Source: Prosthecobacter sp. (GTDB lineage: Bacteria > Verrucomicrobiota > Verrucomicrobiia > Verrucomicrobiales > Verrucomicrobiaceae). Taken from it: 5,133 bases of DNA. Below, piece after piece: positions 1-5,133 of the stretch. The notes below the pieces were generated by a model, which did no database searches, was not told the origin of the DNA, and was given only the letters and a program-made list of their open reading frames with translations. How positions within the stretch are numbered: the stretch's first letter is position 1; the number at the start of each line of letters is the position of its first letter. The translations under genes and the position numbers were made by a program. The DNA is taken from the NCBI GenBank assembly GCA_025869455.1, contig JAOZVT010000804.1:1-5133 (forward strand), read 5' to 3'.

Positions 1-209
1 GTCTGCGGGTTGAATATGCACGGCGGGTTGGGGACAGTTCGTTGTCTTACATCGTGCAGTTCAGCAATGACTTGATCACCTGGAACAACGCCACGCAAAG
101 CGCCAGCGTGCTATCCTCCAACGGCACGATGCAAGCCGTGGCGGTAGAAGATGTGACCTCTAACCCAGTGAAGATGCGCCGGTTTGCCCGTGTGCGCATT
201 GTTCGTTAG
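1..209 (+). CDS. C-terminal end of a probable secreted/surface protein (5' partial)
   Basis: An open frame (codons in phase with position 3) runs from the window edge to TAG at 207-209, giving 68 residues. The peptide includes YIVQFSNDLITWNNAT and ends in RRFARVRIVR. A 'Y-x-V-Q-x-S-x-D-L-x-T-W' strand pattern followed by a closing 'RRFARVRV'-like strand is, from my knowledge, common at the extreme C-terminus of large exported proteins in Verrucomicrobiota (beta-sandwich repeat or autotransporter-associated types). The role of the whole protein cannot be told from this fragment; an anchoring or sorting module is an inference. Only 33 bp separate its stop from the next start on the same strand, with no clear terminator between, so read-through into the methyltransferase is possible. 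Confidence 0.72.
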   Translation, partial: LRVEYARRVGDSSLSYIVQFSNDLITWNNATQSASVLSSNGTMQAVAVEDVTSNPVKMRRFARVRIVR

Positions 210-242
210 GCTAGGCCGCTCTCCTCTGAGATTTTCCCCGAC

Positions 243-893
243 ATGCAACATCGTAACGTCCAGCCAGAGATTCTGGAAACTCTCTCGGCAGATGATCCTG
301 ATGCCATTCGGGGAAGAGAAGATCTGTTGCTGGTGAATGGCATCATGGGTAACCACCGCTGGATCGCCGAACAGGTGAAGCGCCATGTTTTGCCCACCTG
401 GAAATTGACGGAGATAGGTGCTGGCGATGGGGCCTTATCGCTGAAGCTGGCGCAACTGGGCCTCTGCCGTACGGAAGATCTTCACGCCTTTGATTTAGCT
501 CCGCGCCCGGCCTCATGGCCTGTGGAGGCTGCTTGGACTCAGGGGGATCTCTTTGCTCAGCCTCTGCCTAAATCTGAGGTTCTCATTGCCAATCTATTTT
601 TGCATCATTTCCAGAAGGATCAGTTGCAGATTTTAGGCAGTCGTATCCCGCAGGAGACTCGTGTCATCTTAGCTGCAGAGCCCGCCCGTTACCGAATACA
701 TACTTGGTTAGGCCGTTTCTTTTGCAGCTTGACGGAATTGAATGCCGTGACCCGTTATGACATGCAGGTGAGCATCCGCGCAGGATTTCGTGGGAAAGAA
801 TTGCCTGAAGCGTTGGGCCTCGGATCGGATTGGGAGATCACGGTGCAAACATCTGCCTTTGGTGGTTACCGAATGCTGGCTTTGCGCAGGTGA
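243..893 (+). CDS. Class I SAM-dependent methyltransferase, type III PKS-associated type
   Basis: A 216-residue cytosolic protein with no signal peptide or membrane segment. The Rossmann SAM-binding loop is at residues 56-64 (TEIGAGDGA), followed by an acidic end of strand 2 at FDL 83-85, GDLF at 101-104 and the post-strand-4 motif IANLFLHHF at 115-123. The N-terminus (VQPEILETLSADDPDAIRGREDL then NGIMGN, residues 6-37) and the C-terminal block RYDMQVSIRAGFRGKELP (171-188) match my memory of a methyltransferase family usually encoded next to type III polyketide synthases and FAD-dependent reductases. The family call rests on those end motifs and has not been tested by search. No such partner genes lie here, so the acceptor (perhaps a phenolic or polyketide) is unknown. 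The ATG at 243 has no good Shine-Dalgarno sequence (only a TGAG about 12 bases upstream), but the conserved N-terminal motif begins right after it, which supports this start. Confidence 0.85.
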   Translation: MQHRNVQPEILETLSADDPDAIRGREDLLLVNGIMGNHRWIAEQVKRHVLPTWKLTEIGAGDGALSLKLAQLGLCRTEDLHAFDLAPRPASWPVEAAWTQGDLFAQPLPKSEVLIANLFLHHFQKDQLQILGSRIPQETRVILAAEPARYRIHTWLGRFFCSLTELNAVTRYDMQVSIRAGFRGKELPEALGLGSDWEITVQTSAFGGYRMLALRR

Positions 894-933
894 AAAGTGC
901 TTTCCGAGTGATGGTCCCAACGGGCCAAACGCA

Positions 934-968
934 GATCAGGCCAGGAGGGTGAGTCACTGGCCGTGATC
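934..968. terminator. Strong hairpin between convergent genes, possible bidirectional terminator
   Basis: GATCAGGCCAG (934-944) pairs with CTGGCC-g-TGATC (957-968): 11 base pairs with one bulged G and a 12-base loop. It lies in the 88-bp gap between the methyltransferase stop (893) and the sulfatase stop (982), where a shared terminator would be expected. Neither strand has a T-tract after the stem, so it is not a textbook intrinsic terminator; it could be a transcript-end stabiliser or act with Rho. A second small stem lies at 913-926 (GG-t-CCC / AAC loop / GGGCC), nearer the methyltransferase end. Confidence 0.45.
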
Positions 969-981
969 CATCTGGAGGCGG

Positions 982-2469
982 CTACTTGTTCTTCTTTTTC
1001 TTGGGTGGCAGGCCACCACCGGGAAGCCGACCATTGGGTTTGGTGGCATCGTAGGTTTCATTTTTGATGGGCATGAGTGCGCCCACATCTTTCCGCCAAG
1101 CCTCCAGTTTAGCGGCCAAGGCGGTGACTTTTTCAGGATTCGTTTGGGAGAGGTCGTTCTTTTCGCCGATGTCTTCACGCAGGTTAAAGAGCTCACGTTT
1201 GCCATCTTCAAACCACTCGATGAGTTTCCAATCGCCTTCACGAATGGCGGAGCCTGGGGCACCACCTTGATTCCCATAGTGCGGGTAATGCCAATACAGT
1301 GCGCGCTCTGGCAAAGAGCCACCTTTGAGCACTGGCAGCAGGCTGACTCCATCAATCTTCGCCGTGGTCTTGGCTTCGGCCACATCCATGGCGGTGGCAA
1401 AAAAGTCGGGGCTACTCACGGGAGTGTCCAAGACCAGACCTGGCTTCACGGTGGCTGGCCAACGCACGATGAGAGGCTCGCGAATGCCGCCTTCATACAT
1501 CCAGCCTTTACCACCACGAAGCGGCAGATTGGAAGTCGGGGAACCTTCGCTGGTAGAGAGACCTCCATTGTCAGAAGTGAAGATCACCAGCGTGTTTTCG
1601 GCGAGGCCGAGTTCATCCAGCTTGGCCAGCACTTTGCCCACAGCTAGGTCCATGGCCTCGACCATGCCTGCATAAACGGGGTGCTCCTGCACCTGGCGGA
1701 CTTCGCGCGTGTCTTCCTTACCCCATTTGGCCTCAAGCCCCAGCTTCTCGCGTTTGGCCTCGTACTTCTTTTCCAAATCGGGTCGCGACTGCAAAGGCGT
1801 GTGGACGGAGTAGAAAGAAAAGAAGGCGAAGAAGAGCTGATTCTTGTTGGCTTCAATGAAGCGATTGGCCTCGGTCGCCAAGCGGTCCGGCAGATGTTCG
1901 CCCTGTGGGCCATCCGGCAAACGTGGGTTATCATAAGGCACAAAGTACTTCCCACGCCCATAAGGGCCGCCGCGATCCACCCCACCTAGATTGTGGTCGT
2001 AACCTTGATTTTCAGGCCACCAGCCTTCGGGTCCCAGGTGCCACTTACCGGCAAAGAAGGTAGCATAACCTGCCGATTTCAGCATCTCGCCCATGGTCAC
2101 TTCGTCTTGCGCCAGCCGATCACTGTAAGGGGCGGGCAGCAGCTTGGTATTGCGCTTCCAAAGCTCCGGCTTCATGGCCGCGCCGATGTAGTCAGTGACT
2201 CCGGTGCGCTGGGGCCAGCGGCCGGTTTGAACTGCCGCCCGGGTGGGAGAGCAGACGGGGCAGGCCGCATAGGCATCGGTGAAAAGCGCGCCTTGTTTGG
2301 CCAGACGATCCACATTTGGCGTCTCATAAAAAGTACTGCCATAGCTGCCAAGATCCCGCTGGCCCAGGTCATCCACCAAGAAGAATACAATGTTGGGCCG
2401 TGAGGGTGCTGCCGTGGCAAGGCTGGTCACCGCCAAGGTGAGAGAAGCTAGAAGTCGTTTCGCAAACAT
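982..2469 (-). CDS. Secreted formylglycine-dependent sulfatase (N-acetylgalactosamine-6-sulfatase/arylsulfatase type)
   Basis: Hydrolyses a sulfate ester, probably on a sulfated polysaccharide, outside the cytoplasm. With the ATG at 2467-2469 it has 495 residues, a normal family length. Residues 1-21 (MFAKRLLASLTLAVTSLATAA) form a clear signal peptide. Metal and catalytic motifs are complete: VDDLG 32-36 (D33, D34), CSPTR 73-77 with C73 as the residue converted to formylglycine, GKWHLG 141-146, SVHTP 221-225, TSDNGG 299-303 (D300, N301) and GGKGWMYEGG 319-328. Threonine replaces serine at the fourth motif position, which is common in this branch. The tail is basic (PPKKKKNK). The frame is open further upstream to ATGs at 2514 and 2562, but those starts would bury the signal peptide and the longer one overlaps the CLC gene. 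No formylglycine-generating enzyme or other sulfatase lies in the window, so the substrate cannot be named. Confidence 0.95.
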   Translation of the reverse strand: MFAKRLLASLTLAVTSLATAAPSRPNIVFFLVDDLGQRDLGSYGSTFYETPNVDRLAKQGALFTDAYAACPVCSPTRAAVQTGRWPQRTGVTDYIGAAMKPELWKRNTKLLPAPYSDRLAQDEVTMGEMLKSAGYATFFAGKWHLGPEGWWPENQGYDHNLGGVDRGGPYGRGKYFVPYDNPRLPDGPQGEHLPDRLATEANRFIEANKNQLFFAFFSFYSVHTPLQSRPDLEKKYEAKREKLGLEAKWGKEDTREVRQVQEHPVYAGMVEAMDLAVGKVLAKLDELGLAENTLVIFTSDNGGLSTSEGSPTSNLPLRGGKGWMYEGGIREPLIVRWPATVKPGLVLDTPVSSPDFFATAMDVAEAKTTAKIDGVSLLPVLKGGSLPERALYWHYPHYGNQGGAPGSAIREGDWKLIEWFEDGKRELFNLREDIGEKNDLSQTNPEKVTALAAKLEAWRKDVGALMPIKNETYDATKPNGRLPGGGLPPKKKKNK

Positions 2470-2483
2470 GGACGTTTGAGAAC

Positions 2484-2505
2484 GCGGGAGAGAGCTCTTT
2501 CTCGC
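2484..2505. promoter_or_regulatory. 22-bp dyad between divergent sulfatase and CLC-F genes
   Basis: GCGGGAGAGAG (2484-2494) is followed directly by CTCTTTCTCGC (2495-2505), an inverted repeat in which 9 of 11 positions match. Both mismatches are G/T on the + strand, so a + strand RNA could pair along the whole stem using G-U wobbles, whereas a - strand RNA would have A/C mismatches. It ends 31 bases before the CLC ATG at 2537 and begins 14 bases beyond the sulfatase start. It could be an operator for a dimeric regulator or a leader hairpin of the CLC transcript. No -35/-10 pair was convincing on either strand. Confidence 0.35.
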
Positions 2506-2536
2506 AGGAAACATCCAGGCTGGACGCTGAGGCGGA

Positions 2537-3844
2537 ATGAGGGAAACGTGCGGCTGCCGCATGAAGCGCCTCCTGCACCTGCCCTTTTCTCATCTCAGCG
2601 ATCTGACTCAACTGCTGAGGTGGACGCTTCTCGCTCTGCCTGTGGGCTTGGTCGTGGGATCTGCCTGCGCCTTTTTTTTGGCAGCACTCCACTGGATGAC
2701 CCACACGCACGGGGAGCACCCAGAGCTGTTGTGGGGACTGCCCGTCGCAGGCATTTTGGTGGGCTGGCTCTACCATCGTTTTGGCAAAGGCTCAGATCGG
2801 GGTAACAACCTGATCATTGATGAGATCCACCAACCTGGTGGCGGTGTGCCTGCGCGCATGGCTCCGCTGGTACTTTTTGGGACTCTGGTCACGCATCTTT
2901 TTGGTGGGTCCGCAGGGCGTGAAGGCACAGCGGTTCAAATGGGTGGAAGTATGGCGGGATTGTTAGCCCGCTGGTTTCACGTGAGCCCACAAAACCGTCG
3001 CCTGCTGCTGATGTGTGGCATTGCGGCTGGGTTTGGAGCCGTCTTCGGCACGCCCTTAACGGGGGCCATTTTTGCCATGGAAGTGCTGATCATTGGTCGC
3101 GTGAATTATGAGGCGCTGATCCCAGTCCTTGTGGCCAGTGTGGTGGGAGATGCCATTTGTACCGCCTGGGGCATCGGGCACACCCAGTATCATTTGGAGG
3201 TGGCTCCTGAAGATGGCCTGCGCGCTGCTTTTGACGCTCTCTTATTGGTGAAGGTGGCCTTGGCTGCGATCTTCTTTGGCCTGATGGCGCGGGTTTTTGC
3301 TGGCCTCACGCATTCCGTGCAGCGTGGCATGGCGCGTCTGGTGAGTTACCCGCCTTTACGACCTGCGCTGGGTGGGGCTGTGGTGATTGCCATGGTCTAT
3401 GCCCTGGGGACTCATGACTACTTAGGCCTAGGCGTGGAAGCGACGCGTGAAGGAGGAGTCTGCATTGTCTCTTCCTTTGAACCGGGTGGCGCGACCCCGT
3501 GGAGCTGGCTGTGGAAGACGCTTTTTACCGCCGTCACACTGGGCAGCGGCTTTAAGGGTGGGGAGGTCACACCGCTGTTCTTTATCGGAGCCACTCTAGG
3601 TCATGCCCTGGCTTTGCTGATGAATGAGCCCGTGGCCTTATTCGCGGCCTTGGGTTTCATCGCCGTCTTTGCAGGGGCTTCGAACACACCTCTGGCCTGC
3701 ACGATCATGGGGATCGAGCTATTTGGGGCGCACTATGCGGTTTACTTCGGCGTGGCCTGCTTTGTGGCGTATTTTTTCAGCGGTCCCACGGGCATTTATT
3801 CGGCCCAGCGAACGGGCGTGCCCAAGCGGGCTGAAACGGGTTAG
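2537..3844 (+). CDS. CLC-type fluoride/proton antiporter (CLC-F clade)
   Basis: A hydrophobic 435-residue membrane protein, a normal length for one CLC subunit without CBS domains. The order of CLC motifs is intact, but the selectivity sites are of the fluoride type. GNNLI at 89-93 stands where chloride CLCs have GSGIP. GREGT is at 127-131 with the gating glutamate E129, where chloride CLCs have GREGP. GGEVTP is at 341-346 (E343, T345) in place of the usual GGxFxP. These substitutions define the CLC-F family, which exports F- in exchange for H+ to relieve fluoride toxicity; CLC proteins work as homodimers. The start is uncertain: ATG 2537 has GAGG four bases upstream, while ATG 2561 (MKRLL...) fits my memory of the family N-terminus better but has no Shine-Dalgarno at the right distance. 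The gene diverges from the sulfatase, and its TAG overlaps the stop of the next gene. Confidence 0.93.
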   Translation: MRETCGCRMKRLLHLPFSHLSDLTQLLRWTLLALPVGLVVGSACAFFLAALHWMTHTHGEHPELLWGLPVAGILVGWLYHRFGKGSDRGNNLIIDEIHQPGGGVPARMAPLVLFGTLVTHLFGGSAGREGTAVQMGGSMAGLLARWFHVSPQNRRLLLMCGIAAGFGAVFGTPLTGAIFAMEVLIIGRVNYEALIPVLVASVVGDAICTAWGIGHTQYHLEVAPEDGLRAAFDALLLVKVALAAIFFGLMARVFAGLTHSVQRGMARLVSYPPLRPALGGAVVIAMVYALGTHDYLGLGVEATREGGVCIVSSFEPGGATPWSWLWKTLFTAVTLGSGFKGGEVTPLFFIGATLGHALALLMNEPVALFAALGFIAVFAGASNTPLACTIMGIELFGAHYAVYFGVACFVAYFFSGPTGIYSAQRTGVPKRAETG

Positions 3845-4728
3845 CGATTGCGCAATTCGTTGTTACCGTACTGTTTGAAGTAGGCATCTCGCATCTTGCG
3901 CAGTTCCTCAAGGCGCGCCGCTACATCCGTATTCTGTTGGGCCTTTTGAATGACTTGGGCACGAACAAAATGATTGTTATCCCCTAACGAACGCCAAGGC
4001 CCCTGAGGGATTTCGTTGAGGTCCACAAAGCGCCAGTCGCATTTGCCACTGCTGCCCATGCCCAGGTAGTCACGCACAGCTGGGCTGATATCGATGCCCG
4101 CATTTTTATTGCTGGTGTTTTTGGGGCGGGCGTTTCCAAACACGTAGTCGTAGTCATCAGTCACGAAGGGGCCGCAATCCTCCCACTGGGCATAACAAAC
4201 GCGGTTGCCATAACGGATGGCGACCCAAGTGCCGCGCAAGACGGTCTTTCCCGGTCTTGAGTAAGTGGATTTGAACCAAGGGATGACCTTGGAAGCTTCC
4301 GGCTTATGCGCTGTGTAATCCTGACAGTCATTGTAGGGCAGCGCGATGTAGAAAGGATTCAGCTTCGGGGTGAAGTTAATCGGGCAATAGTTAGGGCCAC
4401 GTTTGACGGGATCGGGATCGTCATAACCGCCGAAGTTTTTTTGCCATTCGGTATCCCAGGAGCTTTTATTGTTAGGCGTGGGATTGTTTTCAGTCGGCTG
4501 TTCACCCACCCAAAAAACCGTGGCTGTGATGTCTGTTTTCCAGGGATACCTCGAGTAGCCCAGGCGGGGCATGGTGGGGGAGTTGACCCGAGGAACGTCA
4601 ATCGAAGGTGTCACCGCAGCAGCGCTGGTGGCGGTCACTTTGGGAACGGACTGGGCCTCGACATGGGCGGCTGCTGCTAAAAACAACAGGGCGATGGCGA
4701 GTGAGCGTCGTGGGGGTGCGGCGTTCAT
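3841..4728 (-). CDS. Secreted protein with RlpA/double-psi-beta-barrel-like motif
   Basis: From the ATG at 4726-4728 the product has 295 residues. Residues 1-25 (MNAAPPRRSLAIALLFLAAAAHVEA) form a signal peptide with probable cleavage after VEA. After a Ser/Thr/Ala-rich linker (about 27-50) comes a domain with TATVFWVGEQ (68-77), NPFYIALPYND (124-134), CYAQWEDCGPF (178-188) and GIDISPAVRDYLG (211-223). The 'D-x-GPF ... IDxSPAxxxxLG' pair resembles the core of RlpA-like double-psi-beta-barrel domains, some of which cleave peptidoglycan; I infer the fold and do not claim the activity. Cysteines at 115, 135, 178, 185 and 230 could form disulfides. The tail (about 258-286) is charged and probably helical. 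I recall similar unnamed exported proteins in other Gram-negative bacteria. The frame is open upstream to 4878, but that start would put 50 residues before the signal peptide and overlap the sigma gene. Confidence 0.85.
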   Translation of the reverse strand: MNAAPPRRSLAIALLFLAAAAHVEAQSVPKVTATSAAAVTPSIDVPRVNSPTMPRLGYSRYPWKTDITATVFWVGEQPTENNPTPNNKSSWDTEWQKNFGGYDDPDPVKRGPNYCPINFTPKLNPFYIALPYNDCQDYTAHKPEASKVIPWFKSTYSRPGKTVLRGTWVAIRYGNRVCYAQWEDCGPFVTDDYDYVFGNARPKNTSNKNAGIDISPAVRDYLGMGSSGKCDWRFVDLNEIPQGPWRSLGDNNHFVRAQVIQKAQQNTDVAARLEELRKMRDAYFKQYGNNELRNR

Positions 4729-4788
4729 GTTTCTTAAAATGACGGGAAGCAAGAGTAACCGAAACCCCCTGGTGAAGGCAATCTTAAA

Positions 4789-4814
4789 AGACACTGTTCG
4801 TTTGAAAAGTGTCT
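4789..4814. promoter_or_regulatory. Inverted repeat in divergent promoter region
   Basis: AGACACT (4789-4795) and AGTGTCT (4808-4814) are perfect 7-bp inverted arms. Inside them TTC (4797-4799) pairs with GAA (4804-4806) around the loop GTTT, with one G/A mismatch between the two stems. Read on the - strand, the stem is followed by TTTTAAG, weakly like a terminator or attenuator in the leader of the secreted-protein gene. Read as DNA, it sits roughly midway between two divergent starts, where an operator would act. Confidence 0.4.
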
Positions 4815-4842
4815 GGATGTGATTTTCGCCCCTGTTTTCATG

Positions 4843-4851
4843 TGGTATAGA
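4843..4851 (+). promoter_or_regulatory. Candidate extended -10 promoter for the sigma-factor gene
   Basis: TGG followed by TATAGA (4846-4851) fits the extended -10 form TGn-TATAAT with one mismatch in the hexamer. The -35 position about 17 bases upstream (TTTTCG, 4823-4828) is poor, as is usual for extended -10 promoters. Transcription would begin near 4858, leaving a leader of about 19 bases before the ATG at 4877. This was found by eye and assumes a housekeeping-sigma consensus like that of Escherichia coli. Confidence 0.35.
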
Positions 4852-4876
4852 AACGTCGTACCGCTTAAAAAGCCCC

Positions 4877-5133
4877 ATGAATTCCGTGCCGAATCCCGAT
4901 GCTGCGTCTGCTCAGTCCTCTGCGTTTCATGCGGCGGATTATGAATTTGCTCAAGATCTGCTGGACGGTGACAAGCAGGCCTGGGCGCGTTTTGATCAGG
5001 AATTGAAACCCGCCATGCTGGGCAAACTGGCCGCCGCAGGGGCTACCAATGCGGATGCTCATGAAGTGGTGGGAATCGTGACCGAAAAGCTATGGGCGCA
5101 AAAGAAGCTGGAGGCCTACTCTGGCAGCGGCCC
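4877..5133 (+). CDS. Sigma-70 family (ECF-like) RNA polymerase sigma factor, 3' partial
   Basis: The frame is open from ATG 4877 to the window edge, giving 85 residues (MNSVPNPDAASAQSS...). After about 20 polar residues comes a region-2-like pattern: DYEFAQDLLDGDKQAWARFD (21-40), then helices ending in GATNADAHEVVGIVTEKLW (53-71) and LEAYSGSGP (77-85). This follows the usual ECF layout 'LLxGDxxAWxxFxxxxxPxLxxxLxxxGxxxxDAxxVVxxxxxxLW', with DAHEVVGIVTEKLW in place of the more common DAEDVVQETFxRLW. Region 4 lies outside the window, so the call rests on region 2 only. No anti-sigma gene is visible upstream. There is no Shine-Dalgarno sequence; CTTAAAAAGCCCC precedes the ATG. Confidence 0.68.
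   Translation, partial: MNSVPNPDAASAQSSAFHAADYEFAQDLLDGDKQAWARFDQELKPAMLGKLAAAGATNADAHEVVGIVTEKLWAQKKLEAYSGSG

Larger units (their letters stand above)
4733..4870 (+). repeat. Three CTTAAAA copies in the divergent intergenic region
   Basis: The 7-mer CTTAAAA occurs at 4733-4739, 4783-4789 and 4864-4870, all on the + strand, within the 148-bp gap at 4729-4876. The first copy lies four bases upstream of the secreted-protein ATG (read on - as TTTTAAG), and the last ends six bases before the sigma-factor ATG. In a GC-rich region three copies are more than expected, but the spacings (50 and 81 bases) are not regular. They may be binding sites or simply AT-rich promoter DNA. Confidence 0.3.

Noticed and set aside
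1144..2403. Open frames on the + strand opposite the sulfatase (1144-1647, 1681-1989, 1993-2403) and on the - strand in another frame (954-1400, 1644-1985)
   Set aside because: They have no recognisable motifs and mirror the coding strand of a complete sulfatase; antisense open frames are common in GC-rich DNA.
2470..2562. Upstream start codons for the sulfatase at 2514 and 2562
   Set aside because: They would place 15 or 31 residues before an obvious signal peptide, and the 2562 start overlaps the CLC-F start; ATG 2467-2469 is the better choice.
2369..2776. 135-residue - strand frame spanning the sulfatase/CLC-F gap
   Set aside because: No family features are visible, and it overlaps two well-supported genes and their shared control region.
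3847..3856. Perfect 10-bp palindrome ATTGCGCAAT just inside the 3' end of the secreted-protein gene
   Set aside because: It has no loop or T-tract and lies in coding sequence; too short to call a terminator or operator.
4359..4601. Alternative frames inside the secreted-protein gene (4359-4601 -, 4306-4680 +)
   Set aside because: Shadows of a gene with a signal peptide and conserved motifs; no independent support.
4729..4878. Extended N-terminus of the secreted protein starting at 4878
   Set aside because: It would put 50 residues before the signal peptide, cover the whole divergent promoter region and overlap the sigma-factor start.

Overview
The window looks like a piece of a Verrucomicrobiota chromosome (Prosthecobacter/Verrucomicrobium-like). 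This is inferred from protein style, not from a marker gene. The clues are a Cys-type sulfatase with a VDDLG start and a lysine-rich tail, the tail of a large secreted protein with a 'YIVQFSNDLITW' C-terminal module, a secreted 'CGPF...IDISPAVRDYLG' protein, and a divergent sigma factor. Base composition is moderately GC-rich and coding density is high. No RNA gene, insertion sequence, CRISPR array or phage gene was seen.

Layout from left to right: (1) 1-209, + strand, the last 68 codons of a probable secreted or surface protein. (2) 243-893, +, an orphan SAM-dependent methyltransferase of the type often found beside type III polyketide synthases. (3) 894-981, a convergent gap with a strong hairpin at 934-968. 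(4) 982-2469, -, a secreted formylglycine-dependent sulfatase. (5) 2470-2536, a short divergent gap with a 22-bp dyad. (6) 2537-3844, +, a CLC-type antiporter with the sequence signature of the fluoride-specific CLC-F clade. (7) 3841-4728, -, a secreted protein with an RlpA/double-psi-beta-barrel-like motif; its stop codon overlaps the CLC stop. (8) 4729-4876, a 148-bp divergent gap with an inverted repeat, three CTTAAAA copies and a candidate extended -10 promoter. (9) 4877-5133, +, the first 85 codons of a sigma-70-family (ECF-like) factor cut by the window edge.

The genes do not form one pathway. Strand switches are frequent (+ + - + - +), so most genes are probably single transcription units; only the first two share an orientation and close spacing. 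Sulfatase and CLC-F share one intergenic control region, and the secreted protein and sigma factor share another. The most solid functional call beyond the ordinary is the fluoride/proton antiporter, which has no obvious canonical fluoride riboswitch in front of it. I see no convincing evidence of a wholly new multi-gene system here.
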